Below are positions 55,196 to 64,000 of a stretch of DNA of 64,000 nt, one piece after another. The stretch covers positions 234,992,376-235,056,375 of the forward strand of contig CM054062.1 of NCBI GenBank assembly GCA_028641055.1, in the 5' to 3' direction. A program made the translations under genes and the position numbers. Source of the stretch: Alopecurus myosuroides (Eukaryota; Streptophyta; Magnoliopsida; Poales; Poaceae). Position 1 is the first letter of the stretch. Every line of letters starts with the position of its first letter. The notes under the pieces are model-generated. The model worked only from the letters and a program-made list of their open reading frames with translations, was not told where the DNA came from and made no database searches.

Positions 55196-55344
55196 AGAGA
55201 GTATGTTCGGTTTTTAGGACTAGAAGATGACAGCCAGGGCCCAGGAAATATATCCACTACTAGCTCGGTGTCCTTCAAATCCTGCACTTGGAAAATGCAA
55301 GTACCGCTCTTACGACGTACAATAGAACGCTACTCCAAACACTA

Positions 55345-55715
55345 GGGAACGTTTGGTTCCTCGGCAATGGTAACAATATCCTAGCTGGGCAAGGTCATGC
55401 GTTTGGTAGGGAGCGGACAACTAGCTTTGCCAAGCAAATTAGCCAGCACAAGCTAGAAAATCCTTGCACCGCTGGGCTAGCCAATTCGGCTCTCCTCCGA
55501 CGGCAAGAAATGGAAAAAAGTTGTGTTTAACCGGTGCATTGGTAATAAATGAAGTAACCGTCTCTAGTTGGTGCATATCTTGGCTAGCAATGCTAGACAT
55601 AGCAAATAAACCAAACGAGTAACCTTGCTTGGGTAGGCGATAGTCCAAACGAGCTCGTGTAGCCTAGCCTAGCTAAGCTAGGCGAGCTAATGATCCAAAC
55701 ACGCACCGTTCCACT
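55345..55715. mobile_element. Possible MITE-like element in GTTTGG-type ends
   Basis: Left end GGGAACGTTTGGTTCC and the reverse complement of the right end GGAACGGTGCGTGTTTGGAT share AAC..GTTTGG, and the segment carries TAGCCTAGCCTAGCTAAGCTA near 55655. No target duplication is clear, so boundaries and class are tentative. Confidence 0.3.
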
Positions 55716-57093
55716 TTGCATCTTCTAGGGCACGGGAATGTCTGCTGCAATTGTCCTAGGCCACGCTAAAAGCAAATAGAGCAGTAGGCTATAAGCTCGC
55801 TTACATGTCACTTTTCCTACATGGAAAAGAGAAACAAGCAAAAAAATCCACCCCAAGTGTCAGGCCCGAGAAAATACTTGTTCGGCATCCCAGAAGACAC
55901 GTCAAACTTGGGGACTCCGGGGGTGTCGGACAATGTCCGGGCAGCCCATCCCACAGGAGGTGCCCCTCGTCGTACACACATAGTGGGGCGTCCAATTCCC
56001 ACTCTCCCTCTACATTGCTTCGCCGGGCGCAAAATCCAAATCTTCCCTCCATTTTCACACCTTGACGCCGCCGCAACCTCCTCTCCTCCCTCAACCATGC
56101 CGCCAAAGAAACTCACCATTTTGCATCCTCACAATCTAGCGGGATCGACTGTGCCGCCGAGGAAGAACCCGATGAAGAGGGAGCAGGTGGATCTGCCGCT
56201 GACCCTAACCCGGACGTCTATGTAGCCTCGAGTCTTCCCACTGACAGGACCGACGAGTACGGGCGAAGGACAGGGCGTCGAATGACCAAGCAGCGACTGT
56301 TGATGTGTTGCTCGCGTTGAGCCAAAGTGCCACTTCTGCCGCCCCTTGTGAGAGCTCGTCGCCATCTTTCCCACACTACTAAGCCGACCCAAGCATAGTG
56401 TTGAGCATGCAGTAGTCTTGCTTCTCCATCTCGCCCAAAAATCTTGCATAGTCGGGCAGCATCAACCTGAACCAGGAGGCTCTCTTCGAGTCACATACGC
56501 TGCGTCGGGCTGGTGCGGTGACCCATCACACCACTGCATATGTAATGAACAAGTCGTTGACATAATACCCACGAAAGAAATTATCCGTGAATATTACACC
56601 CCTCAGAGTGGTACAACAAAAACATAGCAGGTTTAAGCAAAGCTATAGGATACAAACATATTCATTACAAAATCTCGAGAACCTTTTTGATGCATCCAAG
56701 AAGGTCTCGTGCAAATGAAACATCAGAAGATGCAAATCGTAACTCCAGACTGGAGAATAACTCTAGCTCGGAACCTATTCCAATACGGCTGATCATAGCT
56801 CTAATCTATGGCTTCTGAGAATCTAAGTCGAGGATTGGACTCCTCCTTTAACTTGCTAGCTTCTCCTCCATCGGCTTTGTTGATGACGTCGCTCCATCGG
56901 TTAAGTAGTATATGCCTCCTCCTAGCTTCATTAGATAGCTCTGGCTTCACGGCGAATACCTCACTATCATCATGATGGCTATCCGACATCCCTTAATGGC
57001 TTCAACTCTAAGCAGTGGGTCAAACGAGAACTAATGAGTAACAACTTTACTCAACAAGTTCATTATATAAAGTGGATAGTTTGATGCATTAAC
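55716..57093. other. Unassigned stretch with small frames
   Basis: GC-rich to 56400, then mixed. A plus frame with MPPKKLTILHPHN (56098) and a minus frame with MSDSHHDDSEVFAVKPELS (56989-56801) are open but short and not recognised. The block 56620-56690 (TACAACAAAAACATAGCAGG, CATTACAAAATC) resembles worn LTR sequence. Nothing here is firm. Confidence 0.35.
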
Positions 57094-57212
57094 TGAAGGA
57101 GTTATGACCTAGAGGCAAATAATAAAGAGTATTCATTATCATAACTCTTATATTCATAATGTTTTATATCATGCTATAACTGTATTAAACGGAAACATTA
57201 ATACACGTCTGG
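57094..57212 (+). repeat. Stub of a BARE/WIS/Angela-type Copia LTR
   Basis: TGAAGGAGTTATGACCTAGA followed by AATAATAAAGAGTATTCATT and CATGCTATAACTGTATT resembles the first 120 bases of the BARE-type LTR (from memory: TG, then ATTATG-C-CTAGAGGC). It ends abruptly against Gypsy gag, so the remainder of that element is deleted. Confidence 0.65.
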
Positions 57213-57951
57213 AAGGGGAAGAGCTACGCCGCCAACAACAATGCCTTCAAGACCTCGTGCGGGCCGACAACCAGCAGCAGTCGGTCCATGACGCTTCCAC
57301 GACGCGCTCAGCAGGCGGCCAAGGAGGAGACGATGGATCCTACGACGGCCAGCAGGCCTCCACGCCGAATCGTCGCCAGCTAGCCGCAAGAGGACACCAT
57401 GACCGCAACGTCGATTCGGTCCACCACGCAGGCAGCGGTCGGGACAATGACCAGGGCGGAAGGCACCAGCCGGCTGCGCGAGCCAACCGGGTGAACGAGC
57501 CACCACCACCACCTGGACGAGAGAACCGCCGCCCGGACCGAGATGCGGCCAACCCCCGAGGCGGCATCCAGGGCCGCCTAGGACCACTCGGCCCCGCGGT
57601 CAACCACGACGCGTGCGGCCGCGTGGATTGGCTCAAGATTTCTCAGAGGATAGAGGATGAGCCGGCAAACGGCCCCGCGTGCCTTGGACCGCGCATCAAG
57701 GAGGAGTCCTTCCCCAACAGATTCTCGCTTCCGCGGGACACCCCCAAGTACAACGGCACCACCAAGCGAGAAGAGTGGCTCACTAACTACGTCACGGCCG
57801 TCGCCGTCGCAGGCGGCACCAAGAGGGTGGCGGCCCATTACGCCTCCCTCATGCTTCAAGGCCCGACTCAGGATTGGCTCAACATCCTCCCAGCCGGCAA
57901 CGTCAACTCCTGGCTAGACTTCGAGAAAGTCTTCGTCTATAATTTCGCCAG
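57213..57951 (+). pseudogene. Gypsy gag fragment, cut by Copia copy 2
   Basis: Open plus frame reading QQ/R-rich and Pro-rich disordered sequence, then a retrotransposon gag region: NRFSLPRDTPKYNGTTKREE, WLTNYVTAVAVAGGTKRV, ASLMLQGPTQDWLNILPAG, SWLDFEKVFVYNF, ending where the Copia LTR starts at 57952. Gag of this kind (about 230 residues kept) is typical of a Gypsy lineage distinct from the Sabrina/WHAM-like elements in the window. The last five bases (GCCAG, 57947-57951) are the expected left target duplication. Confidence 0.85.
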
Positions 57952-59216
57952 TGAAAGTGCATTTCGTTTTCCCGGTGTTTTGTGTGTTAGTTAACATGCT
58001 AAGTACCTTATTTATCGAGCTGTTTAGTGTGCAGGTGTTATACTTAACATCGACATCGATCACCGAAAAGATCGGTGAAGATTGGGCTAAGAGATTTGGG
58101 GCAGTGAGCAACCGGATTATTCAGGGAAACCGGATATTCCGGTTAGGATGGTTTGGGTCCAGTTTGGGACATAGATGAGCCGGAATATTGGTACCGGATT
58201 ATTCAAACCATACCGGATATTCCGGTTGTGGAGTTTCTGCTCGAAATGGGCTAAGGACTGGATTTGAAACTTACAGAAGCTAACCGGATAATTTGTACCG
58301 GATTATTCCGGAGGAGCCGGAATATCCGGTTCAGCTGCCTGCCCAAGACAGAAGCCAGACGGATTATTCGTACCGGATTATTCAGAGGCAACCAGATAAT
58401 TTGGTTTAGGTCAACGAACTCGGTGGAAGTATCCCAACCGGATATTCCGGTCCAAACTTGGACCAGATATTCCGGTACCTATTTTCCAGCCAAACGGCTA
58501 GATTTGAGGAGGGGGTATAAATACCCCTCCTCTTCCACCTTGAGCTCTAGTCCTTCCCCTTGGCATTCAATAGCATTCAAGAGCTCACCAAATCCGCATT
58601 AACTCCCAATCCCTCCCACCAAACTCGAAGATCTTTGGAGGATTGAAGGAGAAGGCCCCGATCTACATCTTCACCGAGCCGTTCTTCATTTCCCCCTCTC
58701 TAGCTCGAGGGATCTAGCCTAGGGTTTCCTCTTGTGCAGAACCTAGGAATCTTGCTACTCTTGGTGATTCAAGATTGTTGGGAGCCCCCAATTTGGTTGT
58801 GGGTGTGTGTGCCCCAAGTTGTTTGTAAAGGATTCGATTCCCGCCTCAAAGGGGGTCAATAGTGGAAGGTGGACTAGGCCTTTGTGGCGGGGTTCATCGG
58901 AGAATAGGGTGAGGCCTTTGTGGTGTTGAGTAGGCCTTCGTGGCGAGCTCACACCCCTCCAACAAGACGTACTCCCTTAACAAGGAGGAACTCGGGATTA
59001 CACCGTGTCTCCGCGTGCTTCATATCGGTTACCTCGTTCCCTTCTCCCTTTACTTGCACTTGTATTGTGATTGTTGTTATCCTTGTCATATAGGTAAATT
59101 CATCGTAGTTGCATCATCTAGCGAATTTACCTTTATGTCAAGCCTAATTGTGAAAGAAAAATTAAAATTGGTCGTAGCACCTATTCACCCCTCTAGGTGC
59201 CCATACTATACTTTCA
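57952..59216 (+). repeat. 5' LTR of Copia copy 2
   Basis: 1,265 bp, TGAAAGTGCATTTCG to ATACTTTCA. Holds CCGGATATTCCGG and CCGGATTATTCCGG palindromes between 58110 and 58480, then the TATA box and a CT-rich leader. Its 3' third is nearly identical to that of copy 3. Confidence 0.93.
58516..58523 (+). promoter_or_regulatory. TATA box in Copia copy 2 LTR
   Basis: TATAAATA within GGGGGTATAAATACCCC, just downstream of the CCGG palindromes, as in copy 1. Confidence 0.7.
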
Positions 59217-59218
59217 AT

Positions 59219-59230
59219 TGGTATCAGAGC
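59219..59230 (+). promoter_or_regulatory. Primer-binding site of Copia copy 2
   Basis: TGGTATCAGAGC, two bases after the LTR. Confidence 0.93.
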
Positions 59231-59271
59231 CTCGACTCTTCTATCGGGCTTAACCGCCTAAGAGTTTAAGT

Positions 59272-61864
59272 ATGGTCGATGAGACGGAGACCACCGGTTC
59301 CGAGGCGCCGGTCTCTATGAATGATCTCAATGAGTTGAAAATTTCATTGACCTCATCCATGGAGACCAAAATCGATGAGTTGCGTTAAGTCTTGATGCAA
59401 CTCTTGAAAGCCAAAGGACCGGCGGTTACCGGCTCATCTCCTCCGGACGAAAATCCGGAGGGCGCTAAGAAAGGGGATGATGGTGATCCATCTAAAAATG
59501 CTTTCGCTGAAAACTCCACCGATGAGGGTACGGAAGGAGAGGAAGAATATCACTCGAGTCAAAGGACGTTATTCTCCTGATCCTCTTGTCCCACATCTTC
59601 ATATAGTTCCTAGGGGAGATCCACCTAAAATTGATGCTTTCTCTTTTTGTGAATGGAAATATTACATGGAAACTCACTTGAACTCTTCTTGTATAGAGCT
59701 TTGGAGGGTCACTCGTGATGGATACAAGCCTCATGACCCCAAGAACTTGACAAGAAGAGAAGCAGTAGATTGTCAACTCAACTACACCGCCTTGTCAATT
59801 CTTCAACATGTCGTGGGTCCTAATCACATGTTGTATCTTCAACAATATTCCACCGCCAAGGAAACATGGGACGCTCTTGTCGTCATGTTTGTGTCCAATG
59901 AGAGCATGCAGAGGAATAGGTATGATGAGAGCAATGAGGCCGAAGGGTTCTATATGCATGATGGAGAGAACCATGAAGACATGTACCGAAGGATCAAGAC
60001 TCTTGCCACCGCATTCTCCAATGTTGGTGCCAAGTACATTGATGATGCTTGGATAAAAAGGAAGTACATGATTGCTCTCATTCCATTTGAGCCCGCGGAC
60101 TTGAAGAGCATTCAAGGAAGACATGAATTTGCTTCTTTGACCTCAACCCAAGTTATGCAAGAGATGTGCTCCTATCAAGTGCAAACCAAGAATGCTCTTG
60201 AAAACCATGATAGGGCCATAGGAATGCACAAAGGGGCATCAATTTCTTTGAAGGCCAAGGTTGTGTCAAGAGAGGTTGAGTATGAAGAAGAGGGCCATGA
60301 GGAGCTGGCTCCATTGAAGGATCAAGAATATGATCTCGTGCTCAAGGATATCATTGCTCTCACCGTGCAAAAGTTTTGGATGAATCCTCCCAAGGCCAAG
60401 CAATATGTTGAGGAGAAGACCAAGTCCCGCTATGGCAATGATGGGACTCAACGAGTGAAGTCTTGCTTCAATTGTCAAGATAAGCACCATTTCATTGCGG
60501 AGTGTCCCTATGAAAATAGAGAACTCCATGGTGGCAAGCTCATTCGCAAGGACAAGTCCAAGGTTGACTACAAGAAAGCTCACTTCAAGAAGAAACCATT
60601 CAACAATAAATCTCCCACAAAGTTTGTGCTAGTGACTCAAGAGGAATATGATTCCGGAAGTGATGAAGAAGAAGAAACCACAAGTGAAGTGGCCGCTCTT
60701 GCTATTTCTTCTACTCCATCATCTTCATCTCTATTTGAATCCCCTAATGAGAATCATCCTCGCCCAAATGCCAAGTGCTTCATGGCTAAGGCCTTGGAGG
60801 TATCACCTTCTCCCAACTCTAAGACCCCAAGTGAACTTGAAAATCTTGATAGTCTTAGAGTAGAAGATGAAATTCTCTCTTTGGAACGTTTTATGTCTAA
60901 CATACAAGGGGAGACCAAGAAGTAATTTGACCATCTCAAGAGACAATTGGGAGAGGCCCATGAAGCTCTTGAGAAGAAAGGTGAGATAGAAAGAAGGGAT
61001 GCAGATGAGATAGCATCCCTCTCTATTACTCTTGAAGAAGAGCATGATGGGAGAGTTTATCTTGAGGAGGAACTTGAATCTATTGAAGAGTCACATAATG
61101 AACTTGTTTCTAATATCACTAAGGAACGTGACCTTGCTATTGCTAAATATAAAAAGGCTAAAAAGGATAAGGTTGAGTTTGGTGTTGGTCATGGTAAACT
61201 AACCGAGGAGTTTGAAAAACTAACCAAGACTCACAAAGCTTTGGAGAGTCAACATTCTTCCCTCAAAGAGTTGCATGAACAACTTCAAACTCAACTTAAT
61301 CAACTTAACAGCCCTAGAACCTCTACTTATTCTTGTGATCATGCAAATATTATTGAGGAAAATGCTAGGTTGAAGGATGAGCTAGCAAGGCTCAAGGGAA
61401 AAGGCCCTCAAGTTGAGAAGGTTGTGGTCTCTATCCCACAAGTGGTTGCCCCTAGCTCTAATGTGGTTGTCGCTAGACTACAATTGAGTGCTCCAAGGCA
61501 ACAAGTGGGCAAGCAAGGTCTTGGCTATGTTGCCAAGAAAAACAACAAGAAGAAGAAGAGCAAGGAGAAGGCCAACAATGGTGCCTCGAGTGGTATTGTT
61601 ATTAGGGACAACACTACTCGTAGCACTCCCGCACAAGAAAGCAATGTTGCTTCGAATAGTAGTGTCATGAGGGACAACACTACTTGTAGCATCTCCGCAG
61701 GAACTAACAATCCACACCATTTCTTATATGTTGATTATTATGGTGTTGTGCAAGCTAAATATGTTGGTCCTATTGAGGGTTAGATTGAGTATACCATTTG
61801 GGTTCCAAAGATGCTTGTTGCTAACATGAAGGGACCCTCCTCGGTTCCTAACTCTAGTCAATGA
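59272..61864 (+). pseudogene. Copia copy 2: gag
   Basis: About 860 codons of gag. ATG at 59272 (MVDETETTGSEAPVSMNDL). TAA at 59386; one-base insertion near 59555; then open to a TAA at 60923, in frame to a TAG at 61781, and on to the family's own stop TGA at 61862-61864 (PNSSQ). Regions in order: N-terminal helix; UBN2-type gag region (59650-60250); zinc knuckle CFNCQDKHHFIAEC (60464-60505); basic stretch; acidic Ser-rich part; coiled coils (60947-61420); Lys-rich KKNNKKKKSKEK; and two NTT(R/C)S repeats. Gag would build the particle. The stops at 59386, 60923 and 61781 are private to this copy. Confidence 0.9.
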
Positions 61865-62408
61865 TCTCTTGAAGGACTATGCTTCCGGTGGGTCTAAATG
61901 GATAATTGATAGTGGATGCACTAGTAATATGACCAGAAGCAAAGAACTTGTGACGGGGTTGTGCCTAGATGACATTCATGCAACCGTCACTTATGGAGAC
62001 TCGTCCTCGTCTAAGGTATCGGGGTTCGGCAAGGTTGTGATTGATCCCGATATCACTATCGTGAACGTCATGCTTGTCGAATCACTTGGTTTTAATTTAC
62101 TTTCGGTCCGTTCTCTTGGAAAGATGGGTTTCTCCGTCTTTTTTGATGAAGATATTATGGTCCTTTTGAGGAGCAAGACTCTTGACGTCGCTTACGTGGG
62201 ACATGTTGAAAATGAGTTGTTCGTGGTGGACTTTTTGAAGTCTACAAACTCTCAATCAATGTGTCTTTTCGGAAAGGTGGACGTGGGATCGTTGTGGCAT
62301 CGCCGCTTGTCCCATGTCAACATGAGAACTTTGCAAAGTCTTCACAAAGGTGGCCTTATTGTCGTACTAAAAGAAAATGTTTCCTTCTTCCAAAGATCGC
62401 GTTTGTAG
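61835..62408 (+). pseudogene. Copia copy 2: protease and GAG-pre-integrase
   Basis: Starts in the +1 frame, overlapping the last 30 or so bases of gag (frame reads PRFLTLVNDLLKDYASGG before the protease). The protease motif is WIIDSGCTSNM (61900-61932). The GAG-pre-integrase region follows, LWHRRLSHVNMRTLQSLHKG (62293-62350). A one-base insertion near 62390 (CCTTCTTCC against CCTTTTCC in copy 1) ends the frame at 62408. Confidence 0.9.
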
Positions 62409-63096
62409 GTCGTGTGTTGAAGGAAAGATGCATGATATCTCGCACAAGGCCAAGACTATTATTTCATCAAAGAGGATCTTGGAGCTTCTCCATGTTGATC
62501 TCTTTGGTGTCGTGCCCGAGGAAAGTCTTGGTGGCAAGAAGTATTGCTTGGTGATTGTCGATGATTATTCAAGATACACTTGGGTTTATTTCTTCAAGTG
62601 CAAGAGTGAGACTCCACAAACAATCGTCGATTTCTCCAACCAAGTGCAACGTCAACACAATGTGCAAATCATGTCTATTGGGAGTGATAATGGATCGGAG
62701 TTCAAGAACTACACTTTGAATGAATTCCTTAGTGATGAGGGTATTCGTCATCAATACTCCGCCACTTACACTCCTCAACAAAATGGTGTTGGCGAAAGGA
62801 AGAATCGCACTCTCTTGGATATGGCAAGGACCATGTTGGCGGAGTATTCTTCTCCCCAATATTTATGGGCCGAGGACATATCCACCGCAGTCCACTCCTC
62901 CAACCGCCTCTACATCCGCAAGGGTTTGGACAAGACTCCATATGAGATCCTCACCGGCAACAAGCCCAACGTCTCCTACTTTCGTGTATTCGATTGTAAG
63001 TGCTTTTATTTTATCAAGGGTGTTAGGTTGTCTAAATTTCAATCCAAAACTATTGAGGGTATATTTGTTGGTTACGGTGTTGAATCCCACACTTGA
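62377..63096 (+). pseudogene. Copia copy 2: integrase
   Basis: Integrase frame with CRSCVEGKMHD, the first Asp in LLHVDLFG, DDYSRYTWVYFFKC, the second Asp in GSDNGSEFKN, and the Glu in QNGVGERKNRTLLDMAR, then the C-terminal IEGIFVGYGVESHT before TGA at 63094. The TGA results from loss of three bases compared with copy 1 (ACTTACAGAGTC to ACTTGAGTC), so the frame is kept past it. Confidence 0.92.
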
Positions 63097-64000
63097 GTCT
63101 TTGACAAAGCCTCACGGATTGTCATAGAATCTTCTAGTGTGATTTTCGAGGAAAATGATGGTTCCCAAGTGGCGCAATTTCATGTTTCTAATGTAGATGT
63201 TGAAATGCCTCAAGAAGCCATAGGAAGGATGGGTGTGGGATTTTTCTGCCCCATTGAGGGACATCTTATGGCGACTCGAGAAGGACTATGCTCTACTCAA
63301 GTCGAGCCCTCCTCTACAATAGAAGAACAAGCCAAGGAGCCAAGTGATGCACATACTCAAGAACTTGTTGAAGACCCTCCTCTTATTGACCAAGTTACTA
63401 CACAAGATGCACCCACTCCTATCATTCATGCTAGTCAAGGTCAAGGCCAAGATCAACCATCCTGTTCCTCCTCTCCTCAAGTTGAAGCTAGTGTTGAAGA
63501 AGTTGTTGATGATGATAATGATGATCATGATCAAGGACAAATTGGTCAAGACGGGGACCCAAATGATCAAGATGATCAAGTGATCCCTCCTCGCAATAAT
63601 GAGGAGATCGAAGCCCGTCATGCTAGAAGGATAAGAAGAGCTTTGAAGCATATTGATGCCCAAGATAACAAGGTCTTGAAAGATATTCAAGCTAGAAGAT
63701 CCACAAGAAGGCAATTGGCACATTTTAGTGAGCATCAAGCTCACATATCTATGGTGGAACCAAAGAAAGTGTTTGAATCTCTTGAGGACTCCGATTGGGT
63801 TGAAGCTATGCATGATGAGCTCAATAACTTTGAGCAAAACAAGGTTTGGAGATTAGTTGAGAAGCCCAAAGATTGCCACAATGTTATTGGCACTAAGTGG
63901 ATATTCAAGAACAAGCAAGATGAGCATGGCATTGTTATAAGGAACAAGGCAAGATTGGTAGATAAAGGTTACACTCAAATTGAAGGCATTGACTTTGATG
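63097..64000 (+). pseudogene. Copia copy 2: spacer and start of reverse transcriptase (partial)
   Basis: Same frame as the integrase, open to the window end. FEENDGSQVAQFHVSNVDVE and a D/Q/N-rich spacer are followed by the RT entry [20 protein letters not shown] and KARLVDKGYTQIEGIDFD. The RT active site, RNase H and 3' LTR lie beyond 64000. It matches the copy 1 region 1560-700. Confidence 0.92.

Larger units (their letters stand above)
51960..55330 (+). repeat. Unit C: unassigned unit, plus strand
   Basis: Plus-strand copy matching the reverse complement of unit A over about 51985-53150, in the same order (52080-52200, 52320-52640, 52690-52790, 52880-53110). It shows empty sites for the MITE and the SINE-bearing insert of A. 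It continues after the LINE insertion (53236 to about 55195) with GATGACAGCCAGGGCC...CTTGGAAAATGC (55228-55300), which matches unit B near 36610-36680. Plus-strand frames (for example 52341-53048) have no recognised domain. Confidence 0.7.

Overview
The window looks like intergenic DNA of a large-genome grass, most probably a Triticeae species (wheat, barley, rye or Aegilops group). I base this on an Au-type SINE, a stub that resembles the start of a BARE/WIS/Angela-type Copia LTR, Gypsy LTRs that begin TGATACGTC and use a TGGCGCCGTTGCCGGGGA-type primer site, GC-rich plant L1-like LINEs and a TAA-flanked MITE. Family names come from memory, not from a search. I found no intact cellular gene, rRNA, tRNA gene or CRISPR array. 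Almost every coding trace belongs to a transposable element and most are broken by stops or frameshifts.

Layout. 1-19195: a minus-strand Sirevirus-like Copia element (copy 1). It is split by a gag-only Gypsy element (4066-16437, 5-bp duplication GGTTT), whose 5' LTR is split in turn by a 5,957-bp LTR-like element (10212-16168, duplication GCCCC). 19196-22802: an unassigned low-copy unit (A, minus) carrying an Au SINE, a MITE and a 1-kb retroposed insert with an 18-bp duplication. 22803-23737: a possible Mutator-like element and TTTTTGCTAC-rich DNA. 23738-28125: the 5' half of a plus-strand LINE (ORF1 plus endonuclease). 28126-30377: a minus Gypsy remnant (LTR plus gag start). 30378-31925: LINE reverse transcriptase (minus) head to head with LINE endonuclease/linker (plus). 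31960-36660: unit B, split by a LINE (32032-35454) with a 16-bp duplication whose 5' part is inverted, the signature of twin priming. 37000-37840: unassigned. 37841-42099: 3' non-coding part and LTR of a plus Gypsy element. 42100-44553: Copia copy 3 (LTR and gag only), fused to a LINE (44554-49821). 49822-51959: mostly unassigned, with a small LINE tail. 51960-55330: unit C, about 90% like A by eye and inverted relative to it, split by a LINE tail with an uninterrupted 634-residue frame. 55331-57093: unassigned or MITE-like. 57094-57212: Copia LTR stub. 57213-57951: Gypsy gag. 57952-64000: Copia copy 2 (plus), running off the window inside the reverse transcriptase.

How the parts relate. The three Copia copies belong to one family (same primer site, gag zinc knuckle and LTR palindromes). 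Copies 1 and 2, in opposite orientation, bracket the window. Both carry the same +1 step between gag and pol. Units A, B and C seem to be the older substrate into which the elements inserted; where A and C are both present, C shows the empty site. The features most worth following are these three units, the two inverted LINEs, the shared +1 gag/pol overlap and the fast-changing CCGG palindromes in the Copia LTRs.
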